This document shows positions 1 to 12,120 of a DNA stretch of 64,000 nucleotides, piece by piece. Location of the stretch: the NCBI GenBank assembly GCA_035772785.1, contig JAOCPU010000046.1, positions 186,001 to 250,000 on the forward strand. The letters are read 5' to 3'. A model generated the notes under the pieces. The model searched no databases, was not told the DNA's origin, and worked only from the letters and a program-made list of their open reading frames with translations. This DNA comes from Phlebiopsis flavidoalba (Eukaryota; Basidiomycota; Agaricomycetes; Polyporales; Phanerochaetaceae). The translations under genes and the position numbers were made by a program. The stretch's first letter is position 1. The number at the start of each line of letters is the position of its first letter.

Positions 1-1486
1 CTGAGACTGAGAAGACACATACCCTAGTTAAGTCGACACAGGGTACGCTCACTGATCTTCTTGTGGACGGCAGACTGGAAGTCACCCAGTAGCTGCCATG
101 GTTTACAGATGGGGCTAGTGTGTGGCGCGTTGTTCAATCAACTCGTGTCACCAATCTGACCTTGGGGGCCATATTGCATCTTCTAGACAGGGTCACGAGA
201 ACGCACAGGACGCCAGTACAAAGGAGACCGCCATGATGGCGATAGTACTGAGCTCACGGCGGCTTACTGTGAACGTATGTGTAGCTGCTACGTGAACTAG
301 GCTATGTGGATGTGATAACCCCCAGTTGATGTATTGGGCTTTCCAGCCGATGACGCCGAGCCGCCCAACTCATGATGCCTGTATGATGCCAGTGAGAAAT
401 CTTGGGACCACGGTGGAGCGTACAGACCTACTCGTGCAAATGATCATCGACTCCTTCAGAGTGAATTGTGCCGCACAGGACAAAGGGTAGTTTGCGACTG
501 ATTCGGCGGAGTGTGAGAACCCCATTGGTCAAAGTAAGTGGGCGTGTGGTGGTGCCGTCTACTAGCGTGCGAACGCCAACTCAGCAGGACCCAAATTCAG
601 CATTCGGGTACATCCAGATGAGAACGATAAGCAGAGGGTGACGCCCCTATACCTATGGATCACAATACATCTTTTCTAGGACATGGCAACTTCTCGACTC
701 CCTACACCGTCATGCGCGCGACAGTTCAGCGCTCTCTGAGCATACCACTAAATATCATGAGGTAATCTGCGTTTCGTTCTACCGAGCACCTAGCACATTC
801 ATACCTGACGAAGATAGTGGTACGCAAGGAGCCCGCTCGGATAAAGACCATAGCGTTTTGACACATGAGTTTGATATCCGTTTTTTGCGTTTCAACGGCG
901 TGGTAGATATTATGCACAAATAACCATGAAAGCTGGAATATTTCTTTTAAGCCTCATCATTATTTGTGCGTTCTTCTCTCTATGGGCTTCCATACGTGGC
1001 CAAATGGTGGTACATTTGGTGAGTTCTCATGCCAACAAGGATTATACCGGAGTGTCCTGTTGCGTGATCATTCGTCTTGAGCTTAGCTGAATCAGCATAG
1101 ATGAAATTAGGCGGTGTTACGCCGCAGCGAGAGGTGCAAAAGATGTCCAGAGGCAATGAGAAGCTGGAATATTTGACCGTAGGGGGTTTGAGACCGAAAG
1201 GCGTCTTGAACGTAGATTGATCCATGTGAAGCAATATTCCAATTCACTGAGCTGAACTCGAGCATGTCATGTAGTGCTGAGAGGACCATGATGGTGGTGT
1301 TAGAGGGAAAGGCGCGTCTCCCGCCGTCGAGTCCAAAAATGACTTGTTGGCGGATCAGCTGTCCACGTGGCGAGACGTCACAACGCTGCAGCCCCGCGGA
1401 CCACAGTCCACAACCTGAACACACCGCCCAACCCAATAATTCCTTCATTCCGGTCCTTTCGCAACCTCCCCATTCATAGATAATAA
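1..1486. other. No gene recognised
   Basis: Only short open frames occur on both strands and none shows a recognisable motif, signal peptide or splice-supported extension. The last part is the 5' flank of the oxidoreductase gene that starts at 1487. No repeat or mobile-element end was seen. Confidence 0.5.
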
Positions 1487-3381
1487 ATGTCAGACATTCT
1501 AATACTAGGTGCTACTGGTATGTTAGCCTACAGGTTCACGAGGTTTTGCGTACCATTCATCTGGCTGATCCAATTGCTAGGTTACACCGGCCAGCTTATA
1601 ACGCAATACCTCGGGCAAACCACCCATCCAATCGCTCTTCATTCACCCTAGGGATTGCTGCTCGATCTCAGAGCAAGCTCGTTGATATCAAGCGGAAGCT
1701 GCGTCTCGACGACAGCGTGCGCGAGTTCACCGTCGATGTTACGCGCTTTGAGCAGGTCGACCACATAGTCCAGCAGGTCAAGGTCGTCATCAATGCCGTT
1801 GGGCCATTTTGGAAGTGGGGGACACCAGTAGTGAGGTGAGCCGGGATAGAGCTTTCTCTGTCGGGTTGAGGGCTAAGTGTTGCGTGAAGGGCATGTGCGC
1901 GACACGGTGTTCACTATGTCGACCTTACCGGCGAGCCACATTGGATACGGGACATCATCCTCGAGTCAGTATCTATCACATGTATATTGTGAAGGCGTTG
2001 TCTGACATGACCAGATACGACTACCTTGCGAGCAAAACCCACTCTCTCATTATCCCCCGCGGCAGGCTTTGACTCTGTCCCCACTCCGACCTTGACTGTT
2101 TACCTAAGCAACAAAACACTGAAGGCTCTGGCCGGCGCCGAGACTGAAATTGACGAATCGATATCTGCATTCAAGCTCAAGGGAGCATTTCTCTGGCGGG
2201 ACGATTCAAACACTCATTACGGCGCTCGAGGAAGTACCCGCGCGCAAAACTGCAGGCAGGAGCTGCGGAGTATGCCCTCAGTACGGGTGAGTCCTAAAAT
2301 TGGCTATTTGTGTCTGGTCATGCTGAAACTTCGAACGCAGGACTGAAGGGGCCGATTACTCCGCGTCACAAATTATCCTACGTCCTTCCTTTCTCATCTC
2401 CGCCGGTCTATGGCGGTGTCTACTTCATGTCGGTCACCAACCGTAACGTCGTGCAGCGTACATGCGGGAAGGTGAACCAGCTTCGGTGTCAGTTGCTCTC
2501 TCCAAAAAATTACCAGTGATCCCAATTTCCATTGACACGTCGGACACAAGGGCAATGGAAACAGCTTCGAAAGACGTTTCGCCGAATACGGGATCCTATG
2601 GCCCCAAGTTCAAGTACCAGGAATTCATGGTCACGCCTAGCAAGTTCTCTGGTATCGTGCTGAGCCTCGGCTTAGCGTTCACTGCGTTGTTTTGTTTATT
2701 CATTCCTCCGGTAAGTTCACAATTCTTGTCGAGTAATTGAGTCTTACCCTTGCATAGATTCGCTGGCTGTTCAAACAGTTTGTGCCCGGACCTGGATCCG
2801 GTCCATCTGAACAGTACGTCTTCTTCAATAGCATGCTTCAGTGCTTAGCTGATTTATTGCAGGCAACTACAAAAGGGTTTCTTAGACGTTTACCAACATT
2901 ACCTCGTCAATACCCACAGGCACGAAACGTCGCACACACGTGCGGACTCACATTCCGCGGCAAAGGCGATCCGGGATACAGTCTCGCAGCCCGGTTTACG
3001 CATATCATCATTCCATTTTATCCAACATCCTTACATACGGCCGCTACACAGTCATGTATTTCGGAAGCTGCGCTTTCGATCCTACTTAGATCACGCTGAC
3101 CTCCCCGACAAAATCGCCAAAGAAGGCGGCATTTTGACCCCCAGCTGACGAGCGCGCTAGGTGACGTCCTCTCACGAAGACTCGAGAAGAGCGGCAGGTT
3201 CATGATCGAGAGTGAGGTCGTGCTGGGGCCTTGGGGACGAGAGCCGGAAGACCGAGGTGATTGGCGAGTTGAGGTTGGAAATAGGACTCTACATAAGTAT
3301 GTGCTTGATCACAGACTCATTAGCTTTAGCTCCATCGCCTTACCCCTTATAGATTCCCCCCTCGTTCTATACTGGACATAA
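1487..3381 (+). CDS. Saccharopine dehydrogenase-like NAD(P)-binding oxidoreductase, frame-broken
   Basis: The start is ATG 1487, which opens MSDILILGATG, the Rossmann nucleotide-binding loop. Across introns the protein then reads TGQLITQYL, LGIAARS, VVINAVGPFW and HGVHYVDLTGEPHWIRDI, followed by AAGFDSVP. These are landmarks of the fungal saccharopine-dehydrogenase/trans-acting enoyl reductase-like family. The C-terminal part has a hydrophobic stretch near 2640-2720 (probable membrane anchor) and ends with LGDVLSRRLEKSGRFMIES. One intron is clear at about 1837-1890, where VVR joins ACARHG; others follow near 1970-2010, 2290-2340 and 2710-2757. The family contains putative membrane-associated reductases, and the true substrate is unknown. 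The frame changes at a five-C run (2054-2058) and near 3140, so the copy is either a recent pseudogene or contains sequence errors. The stop at 3379-3381 is uncertain. Confidence 0.82.
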
Positions 3382-4085
3382 TGTTATCTCAAACCGGGCT
3401 TCAGATCGTATACGGACACTCTATAATATCTAATCTATGAAGCTCAAAACATTGCAGTGTCATTAGTATGACAATCGGTAAACAAGATTGAGGTTTATCA
3501 TTGGTATGAGCTTTAACTCGAAGTACGTGATTGCCCTGTTCCATAAGAGTTTACGCACCTGTAACTAAGTTTCGCCCTCATCGTCTCCTACACACACAAT
3601 AGTAGGTCAAGCCGCTGCGAAAGCTTGCGAACGACCTTCTTCGCCCGTCGACCTGTTTCGTCGACGTTTCCAGTCTCTCTCTCTGCGCGAAGACATTTTT
3701 GGAACAGTAGTTCCCGTGTCTCGAGACAGAGCTGACCCAGTTCAAAAAGGCGAGAAACCACCTTTTTATCCGTACAGTGCGTCTACACATCCTCCTACAT
3801 GGGCTATTCAACGTCGTCGAACTCATCATGAGCGGAACAATTTTGACTCCAGTAAAGTTCGCTCTCCTCGAATGCGTCCCAATCGCTATTTCCCGGCTCT
3901 GGACCCTCGGCGAATGTGGCCCCTACGGCCGTCTTTGATTTTGCCAAATGACTGCGCCCTTGCCTGCACTGGGAGGTTTTGTTGGTACCATTGAGGGACT
4001 GCCCCCACAGCTCATCACTTGAAGAGGTAGTATTTTGGTGATGCTGGAGGCCGTTGGGACTATCCATAACGGAGACATTTGATTT
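3382..4085. other. No gene recognised
   Basis: Short overlapping frames exist on both strands. None could be tied to a family or to the possible P450 fragment that lies just downstream on the minus strand. Confidence 0.4.
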
Positions 4086-4089
4086 TTAT

Positions 4090-4600
4090 AGCGAATACTC
4101 GACCAAAGACCGACGACAGATGGGAAAGGGCGCGGTGCATAGAACCGTCGAGGCCAGGAGGCAGAATCCTTCCCACGCGGAGAGTTCAGCTGGGGGTGGC
4201 GAACCCGTGGAGATAGCTCGACAAAGAGTTTGAGCATGAGAGCTCTCTGCATGTGTGTGTGTCGCCGACCAATCGTGGACGTTCACCATGAGAGTATGCT
4301 CGCGCTGGCTGGTCCAGCGCCGTCTGGGACAGTACTTTGTCCTGATGGTATGTGATTTGTCGTCGAATGATAACCGGATGCAGCCCAGGAGTATTATGTT
4401 TGGCAGATATCCGACCGCGCGTACCAAGTCCCGCACGCTATGGAAGTGGACCTCCTCAAAGGACCAGGCAAAAAACGACCTTGCCAAATGCGCTGCCTGG
4501 GAGAGTTAATGGGAGAAGGCCCTCCAGGATACGACGGGCGTGTTGTGCGTGGTTGCTCTATGCCGTGGTACAAAACACTCATGCTCAGCTTGAGTTCGTG
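4090..4600 (-). pseudogene. Possible cytochrome P450 N-terminal fragment
   Basis: Read on the minus strand, three frames together give a pattern like the start of a fungal P450. First comes a proline-rich hinge (YPGGPSP), then a WSFEEV-like segment followed by DLV, then a segment resembling the ARxYSxRPRL motif, and finally a MHRAL segment like the WRRMRRA helix-C region. The heme-binding Cys loop and the ExxR helix are not seen anywhere nearby. If real, this is a truncated and frame-broken remnant. The match rests on pattern recognition across frames, and chance similarity in a GC-rich region is a real alternative. Confidence 0.3.
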
Positions 4601-5541
4601 TGCGACGTGGGATTGAAAGTCGCGGCAGACGGTGGACCCAAGGCGTTTTTCCACGGGTTTTCCCGGGCCGGATTGGGAAAACGACGACGCAGCGTCGGAC
4701 ACATTCTGCCAGTGCAGGGGGACGACGACGCTCGGAGCCGATAGCAGGGACTCTAAACCATCGAGGTTCGCCTCTCCTTCGCTGATGGTTATGAGGTTGA
4801 ATAAAAATATTGCGCAAGAGGCGGGCCCAGACCTCCCTAGCGGCATACAAGGGTGCATGCCCCGAGCCATCTCTTGCCAACCGTGGTCCCCCCATGGCAG
4901 GGAGTCGTAATCCTTTGCGCATAGCAGGATGATTACGCTCAAGGCAATCCTGAGCGATGATCTTCGGGCGGTACACGATTGCGACGGCGAGACCGAGGAG
5001 TCCATTAGGGAGCTGCACAAATGAGACATGCATGAAACGGTGTGCTCAGCTGGACATTGGACGCGTGCAACTTATGGAGTCCAGATGTGGGATGGCGTGT
5101 TATCGGAAAATTCCTGCCGGTAGGAGCTCATATACATTTGACGATATATTGTAGTCAAGGTCTAAACAAGGTAGGGAGGGTCCTTCGTTTTATGGAAGTT
5201 GAAATCAAGTCACGGACTGATGGGGATGTGATCATGCAATAATACCCGTTCAATTCGATCTATCACCATCCGAGTAGGCTGTTCAATGTGTGGAATATAT
5301 CGAATCACGCCATATGGGAAGGGCGACAGATACTTCGGTCATGCTGGGGCTCGCACCATCGGTGCAACGAGATGTGGAAATCACACTCAGGACCAGTGTC
5401 GTAGTAAATTGGTTCTCTGAGTAACTTGCCTTGACTCTTGAGGCCGCCCATTCCCCCCACGAGGAACAACTGTGGTTAATGTGATCCTTATTCCCCGAGA
5501 CATCAAGTAAACCTAGCTCCGTTATCAGCGAGAAGATTAAC
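4601..5541. other. No gene recognised; includes the 3' flank of USO1
   Basis: Two long overlapping minus-strand frames (ends near 4394 and 4506, starts near 5030) have no recognisable motif. The part from about 5160 to 5541 lies downstream of the USO1 stop and probably holds its 3' untranslated region. Confidence 0.4.
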
Positions 5542-8500
5542 CTACTCCTCCTCGTCCTCATCTTCTTCATCTCGTCTTCTGAAACATCCATACCGGCAGT
5601 GCGCATTAGTTGTTTGTCGTCGTCTACGCTTGGTTCGTTTAGCTCGTCCAGGAGCACCAAGAGATCCTCCTGCTCTTTTTCACTATCATCCTGCCTCTTT
5701 TCATTTCCGAGACCTTGAGTTGTTCATTGCATCCTCGAGCTCAGAGCGGAGACTCTAGACCTAATCTACATAGGTTCAATGAGGAGGAGTCTGTTGCGCT
5801 AACGCCAATGGGTATACCTCGGTAGCTTTCCAGAGAGCCTCGTAAGCCTAGCCTGCAACGCCTCGAGCTCCTGCGCTTGTTTCTGGACTGTCTCGCGCAG
5901 AGATGCGACGAGCGCGAGGTTCTCCGCGTTTTGTCCCTGCGCACGAAGTCAGCTGAAGGTCAATCTAAAAAATATCATGGACCCGTACCAGAAGACGGGG
6001 GAGGAGCCTTGGGATCTGCAGATATGCCCTTCTGTATCGTTGTCTACGAATGACGAATGTCAATCAGGCCGTGCCATAGACACGAGGGACGTTGTCAGCC
6101 TTACAATAATTTGACTTCCAGAAGTCCACAAACGCCCAATCGAACCAAGCCTCAGCCTCCTTTTCTCCTTCACTGTTAGCAACGCCTTGATTTGGAGATG
6201 GGAGAATAATGTGTCAGGGCCCCCCACGGCCTTGAAAAACGATCGTCGTCTCGGAGAGATGCGTGATGCGCCCGACGAGGAGGTCAATACCCAGACGAGT
6301 TAGGATCGGATATATAGTGTTCCGACATAATGGTTAAAATGGAGCATGTGGACTGTTGAATTGTCAACACACCGAGTAATCTCGCAGGCTCTCTGTTAAA
6401 CTCGTAACATATGCCGAGAAGGAAATACACAGTAGGCCGGTGTATATACGGTGTCAGATTCAGGCATTTGGTTGATGTGGGCTCGACCAGCTGCAAATAG
6501 TGATCAGAGTTGAGCGTGTCACTTTGCAACACTCCAAGGCACGTACCATGCCCAGTGCACCGGCCTCAAAAACTCACGAACCTTGATGGCGGGTCCTCTT
6601 CCACAACCAACTGGATGAGTAAACTACAGGTACCCGACACATCAAACGGTCCCACTCCCTGGCTTCGCGTTCAGAAGGTATCTGCTCGTCTCCTGGACAA
6701 AGAGCGCGAGCGACAAGTGCTCGCTCAAGATCTGCAGGAGGGTCTGCTCCTCGTCCTTCTTCAGGGACGTCGATCGTCGCAACTGGGAGTAGGTGCAGAG
6801 CCACCATCTGCGGGAACAAAGAAGCTGCCAGAGCTCTGTTGCGTCAGGGTGCTTGAAGGGACACGATGCTGGCGAGCGAGAGCCTGTGGCAGAGCCGTGA
6901 GGGAGACAGCGAACAAGGTGACGGAGCGAAATAGGAGGACTAGAGAGGTGCAATCGGATAGTGACCAAGGCTACGTACAGTGGAGAGGTGGGGAGATGCG
7001 ATCAAAGATTGAGAGTACGCGCGGGTGATAGTGCGGACCGCTCCGGGGCACTAACGAAGTGGGTGAGGTTACATTACATGGCTCTAGGTATCAGACATAC
7101 CTGCTACAGGGGACCATCGCTTGACTATAGCCTCCTGATTTCGCTCCGTCTGCCAGCAAGATTGCTGAAACGGCATGAGAGTTCGTGTAGAAAGAGTGTG
7201 TTTAGAAATATATTACCTGAAATACGTTTGAGCGCAGCGCCACGCGTTTCCATGCTATCACAGCGAGCCCTCTTGGTGGATGAGCAACGCCATTGTATTC
7301 GCCGTGCAAAACAAGTTCGACCAGATGGCATCCAGAGCTGATGCAGGCTCCAAACGATCCCCATTCCCTTCGCCGTTAGTCCTCTGGTACGGTATATATT
7401 GGCGTGATTGTCATAAACGGTTAGCGGTATCGTCAAGTTCACTGGTAGCAGACCGCAAGGCCTAGTTTTAGCCCATTGAGTATTTAATCGAGGATGGCAG
7501 AGTGGTATTGACCTGGGTCTGCAGCGCCGCGGGGCATTGCTTGACAAGCCAAGTTCGATGAAACCACGACAAAGGCTAAAGTCTCCTCAGGCTAAATCGT
7601 ACGACGTCAGCCAAATATGCACATTAACAAAATGGGCGAGCTCACACGCTGCCTGCCCTTAGAGCCAACGAGGATGCCCCTTATTCATATCATAACGAAG
7701 CATTTGCACCGCTATCTGAGGTGGGTTCCCAGAATTGGAGCGCAAAGTCTGAGGCGTTCGGCTCGTGGGGGTGGCAGGGATGGAGGGAATAACAGTAATG
7801 AAAGGTAAAACTGGTGCCAGAGGCTTGCTCTCGGAAGTAACTACTGCAAGAACGGTTTGAGGAGGGGATTCAGTCTAATATATTCGAGAGAGCTACCTTA
7901 TTCGAGAGGATTGTACCGCAGTAGCGTATCTACACAGTCCATTGCATCATCGTACGGCCTACCCCGCATTCGATGCCGACCTTCTTGAGAGACAATGTTT
8001 GAAGAACTTCTACGAATAGCGCATTCAAAAGCGACGTATCTTCTGAATGTCATTATTCCTGTTACAACAGAAGGACTGCAGCATCGTCAAAGCCTCTGAT
8101 TGAAATCTCGTAAGTAACATAAAGCAAGCACTACATCGAGCGAGGTTTACAACACCTGTGGCGAATAATCCTCCTTTTCAATCGTCCAAAGTGTGGCGAT
8201 CAACAGTAGTGGGTCCGACAGGTGCTTTTCAGGAATTAGGACCTGCGACAACCTGCCGCTTCGTTCTGGAGTCAAAGTAACAAGGTATTTAGCAGACAAC
8301 GATCCTGAGAATCGAACGATTGGGTCTGACTCGAATTGCGAAGAGTTTTTGTGTAGCACCCTCTGTCGCGAGAACTTTGTCCGTATGCTTGAGGCTCAAC
8401 TCCTTGCCCGCGCGGTGACGCCGGTCCTCATTATTCACTTCACAAAGGCAGGTTGAGCGTGTCGCATCACTACCTTCCCCATATCGGCATCAACCTCTGC

Positions 8501-8740
8501 GTCGTTTTTTGCCAGGACTTCACGCAGCCCGGGCAATGCGGCGCTATCCGCCCGACAATACTGCTCTACCAATCTCGTGCAAGACCCTTGAGCGAGAGGA
8601 CTGCTGCGCGGGCGGTCGGCGAGAAGTGTTGCTGGGCTGAGCCTATCGCTAAGCCTAGAAGATAGCATCAGTAGCTGTTTGAGGTGCACCTCCGTCGTTC
8701 CCCGTAGCGGCGATGTATGTTTTGGTTTGCGGAACTCCAT
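5542..8740 (-). CDS. USO1: Uso1/p115-like vesicle tethering protein, frame-broken
   Basis: Uso1/p115 is the coiled-coil tether that docks ER-derived COPII vesicles at the Golgi. The minus-strand gene starts at ATG 8740 (MEF). It follows the family order: RLSDRLSPATLLADR and an EVDADMGK segment of the armadillo head (8650-8450); CVDTLLRYN and LLLFPPSLPP (about 7940-7770); REAREWDRLM (about 6650); LGICYEFNREP (about 6400); TRLGIDLLVGRITHL (about 6290); and WFDWAFVDFWKSNY (about 6130). After an intron come TIQKGISADPKAPPP and a coiled coil with LRETVQKQAQELEALQARL (about 5900). The C-terminus has EQEDLLVLLDEL, then GMDVSEDE and a fully acidic tail ending at stop 5542-5544. Nearly every segment is in a different frame, for example an extra base near 5571-5574 just before the acidic tail. 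USO1 is essential in yeast, so sequence error is the likelier cause. Confidence 0.88.
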
Positions 8741-10927
8741 GGCTGTCGTGGTCGACCAGTGGCCTGCACGACGTGGAAACACCATGGTCCGCGAGAGCTG
8801 CCACGTGGAGGGGTGATGCGCGCTACTACCAATTTGGGCAAGTGGCGGGCTCCCCGATGGCTTATGTGGCGGCGCAGTGTATGGGGGTCACCCGTTCGAC
8901 CCAATCCACCACCACTCCTTGCCCGAGTGCGGGCTCATTGTCCTTCGACTGGTATCTGTACAAACATCACCTTTATAAGATACTCTAATACCTTATAACT
9001 AAACGTTTCGTTAGGGATTCGCATGCGCACGATTGTCAAGCCAGGGAAGACAAACAACGTCACAGAGACTGAGCAGGAGCAGAGGTCGCGACAAGTACCC
9101 CATCGCGATGACAGACTCTTCAAGGTTCTGGGAATCGGGACTTTGACAGACGAACGGTCCAGCAGGGATGGGCGGATAGAAAGGTGAAGAAAGGGGAAGA
9201 AGTGAGAGTACTACCCCTCAACGCCGCTCTCGATTCGCACCCGTGCGGCGGTCCGAGTCCGCCGCGTACGATCACAAGGTCACGGTCGCGTCAAAGGAAA
9301 ATGTCTGCGCCTTCCAGGATCTCGACAAACATAAAGAGTAACGACAAAGAACGAAAACGGTTCCAGCGCTTCGCGGCCTCTTCGAGTTCCGTGTCAAGCT
9401 CGTCCTCGTGTTGATGGGTGGCTCAGAAGAGAGAAAGCATTAAGCGGAAGCAGCAAGCCAAAAAAGAATAAACGGAGGAACGCAGTAGGAGGCTTATAGA
9501 CAGAGAGAAGAAGAAGAACCGGTAGGGCAGGAGACGAAAAAAGGAGGAAATGTAGTGTGTATGTCCGGCTCTGTTGCGTATTGGATACCTCAATCATCTC
9601 CATACTCCCGCTTAGAAGAATAAGGGAGTATCGGCCGCCAATCGCACCAATGGGGAAAATATGGCTATCATCAATGAGAAACGGAGTAATGTGCAATCAT
9701 TCTCCATTGGATCGTCCATGTACTCATTGTTCAGCAGCCTATACAACAAGGAAAGCATAGTTCCGCGTCGTTGTCTAGTCGAAGAGCGCATGTCAACCCA
9801 GAAAACCATTCTCGAACAGACCAAACCAAAAAAGGAGTTTGCCACGATTTGTCGATGGACGACTCACAATACAGTGTTCGTTACATCCTACGCGGAATGG
9901 GCCAGACATAGAACTCCGATTAAACGACCAGCTACGCTGGCCTCACTAGAAGTTTCTACAACATCGCGCTTCCATACGAAGACGCGTATGACCGCTCATC
10001 CGTGCGGGGAGTATCTCCCTCCCCAGATGAACTCGTACGAACCCGAAACTGCTGGACTATAGCGTCGCCCTAGAGAGCACGCACAACAGCAAGGGCATAG
10101 GGCGAAGATACATATATAACTCGCGAACGTAGCTCGAGGAGCTCATGAAGGTGCAGGCTTAAACGAGTCGAGGTATGATTCCCAACATGCCGTCTCTGTG
10201 CATCAGTCGTACGTGGCGTGTTTAGGTCGGCAAGATGAAGCTGCTAGCATGGACATATAAGCAAACGTATAGGGTTGTCCGTCATGGATTGAACTGGCGT
10301 TTCGGAACGACATCTAGTATGATTCTTTGACGTTTCCCATCTCCTCCTTTTCGCTTTCGACAAGTCTACTCTGCTTCCGGTTTTAAATCTATCCTGACCG
10401 TAAACTTTATGTGGCGTTCGCCTACACTTCGCGTTGTATTTGTAATCTCAGCGTGCACTCGATGCTCTTAAGATCGTGTACTCAGTTTATTGAGTCGTCG
10501 CCAGACAGCAATTGAGACAGAATCTATTCATTTGCACGGTAAAAATGTCACTCCGCCGGCGGAGAGCACGTTTTTCGTTCAAGGCGGCAGACACGGTGAG
10601 GGTTTACGATAAATGTCGAGAATGCAATTTGAAGGTACAGGGCCAAATTAATTACATCGTCAATTAAAAAAGGTGAATTACAAGAGAAAAGATCATGGAA
10701 GGGGGGGTGGTGGGGGATGGGGGTATTAGAAAGTACAACAGGAGCACACTAATGTACACCGTAAGAATCGTGAAAGGGCATGAGTTCAAACGAGACCGGG
10801 TCATGAACAAAATCGTGAACTGTAATGCAGGCTGCACACTCATGGGGTGTTACTCTAGCAGAAGGCGGATCCCCTGGACTCGATCCTACTGTCCCCGACA
10901 CGCTATTTTTTGCGTGCGCGGAGCGGC
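8741..10927. other. No gene recognised
   Basis: The first part is the upstream flank of USO1. Frames at 9184-9414 (Ser/Arg-rich) and 9661-10062 have no recognisable motif. A hydrophobic minus-strand frame at 9394-9696 looks accidental over a purine-rich tract. A short frame around 9850-10060 could be a small protein but no family is apparent. Confidence 0.4.
10701..10723 (+). repeat. G-rich tract, potential G-quadruplex
   Basis: Runs of seven, five and five G separated by one to four bases lie about 200 bp beyond the stop of opsin-related gene 1. The run lengths are enough for a four-tetrad motif because the first run can be split. A role in 3' end formation is possible but is inference. Confidence 0.5.
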
Positions 10928-11982
10928 TTAGACGGCACCAGCCTCCTGCGCCTTGGTGGTGCGCACGGGGCCGGTGGTGTCGGTGTACTTTGCCGCTCTG
11001 GAGGCCGAAGCTCTCGTAGTCGACGGTACGGAGCTGCCAGAGGAAGAAGAGCACGGAAGATCGGGCCGGTAATGCAGTCGAGGATGGTCCGAGTACCATT
11101 ATCATCTCGGAGGTGACGTGGAGATGACGTTGGGGACCCTCGGCGAGGGCCCAGCAGATCGGTAGGTGAAGGAGCATGAACGACAGGAAGCCGGCGGAGA
11201 GGAGGACGTTGCCCGTCTTCGAAGGCTCCTGCAGCGCGCGAACTCGGGTGGCGGGGAATCGGTGCGTGGGAGGAGGAGCACATACCTACGAGCAATTGAT
11301 GTAAGCTCATAATGTCCCATAGAGGCAATAATGCAGTGGGACTTGCCAGATCGTATAAGAGCGCAGCGCAGCCGAAGGAGTAGTAACCCCACTTGTAGGT
11401 GCTAGTGAACGAGAGCACCGAAACCAGATCACCACTGATGACGACGAAGATCGACATGAAGAGGGTGGTCATGATGTCGGCGAGGGAGAGACCGGTGGGG
11501 AGGAGAACCGACAACACGAGCAGCGGAAGGTGATGAACCACTGGATGTACCTCAGCATACTGTCGAATCGTGTGAGTGAAGCTCGGTAGGAGATGATATA
11601 TTGTGCGACTTACCCAGATCTGGCGGCTCGCACCGTCAGCGCGGAATTCCAGCTGAGGCACCTGGATGGGGTTGGCACTAGAGGTCAGAAGCCACTGGAG
11701 AAGTAGGCGAGCGACGAGGTGGCGAGGGACGATGATGGCGAGCTGGTGGAAGAGCCGGGTACCGCGGGGACGCTGATTCACCAGGCCATATTAGCATCGA
11801 ATGTGGAAATGTTGGCGACACTTTTGGGAGACTCACCATGAAGTCCAAACCAACAACGATCAACAGAACAAAGGTGATGATGGGAGAATGCCGCCCACAG
11901 CAGTCCTGAAGCCATTGGTGTGGAAAAGGTAGGAGCTGAGCGTGTAGGGGGGGTTGAGGTCCAAAGCGTGGTTGCCATGCAT
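10928..11982 (-). CDS. Opsin-related seven-helix membrane protein (Hsp30/YRO2 type), copy 1
   Basis: This is a plasma-membrane protein of the fungal opsin-related family. The start is ATG 11982 (MHGNHALDLNPP). The exons then read LLWAAFS (helix A), RPRGTRLFHQLA, FRADGASRQIW, RYIQWF in helix C, STYKWGYYSFG, LHLPICWALAEG in helix F, LDCITGPIF in helix G and VDYESFGLQSGK, ending GAV at stop 10928-10930. Introns are 11773-11836, 11560-11613 and 11286-11346; all three positions match copy 2 at 18 kb. The third intron begins with GC (GCAAGT) instead of GT. Two retinal-opsin hallmarks are missing: the helix C aspartate after RY is glutamine, and the Schiff-base lysine of helix G is glycine. It therefore should not bind retinal. 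Several one-base frame shifts are present. Confidence 0.88.
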
Positions 11983-12113
11983 AAAGCTGCTACTTTGCGG
12001 TTGGGTGGTTGGGGAGTAGTGGCGGGTGTGTGAGGAGGGGGGCTGACTCCGAGGAGAGCTTGTTGAAAGTGGGTGAGCAGAACACTGATGTATGAGAACT
12101 GACGAGGACAGAC

Positions 12114-12120
12114 ATTTATA
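12114..12120 (-). promoter_or_regulatory. TATA box for opsin-related gene 1
   Basis: The minus strand reads TATAAAT about 135 bp before ATG 11982. Copy 2 has a TATA element at a similar distance (about 145 bp), which supports a shared promoter layout. Confidence 0.55.

Noticed and set aside
9394..9696. Hydrophobic minus-strand frame that looks like a secreted or membrane protein
   Set aside because: Arises from the antisense of an AG-rich tract (GAAGAAGAAG type); no other support.
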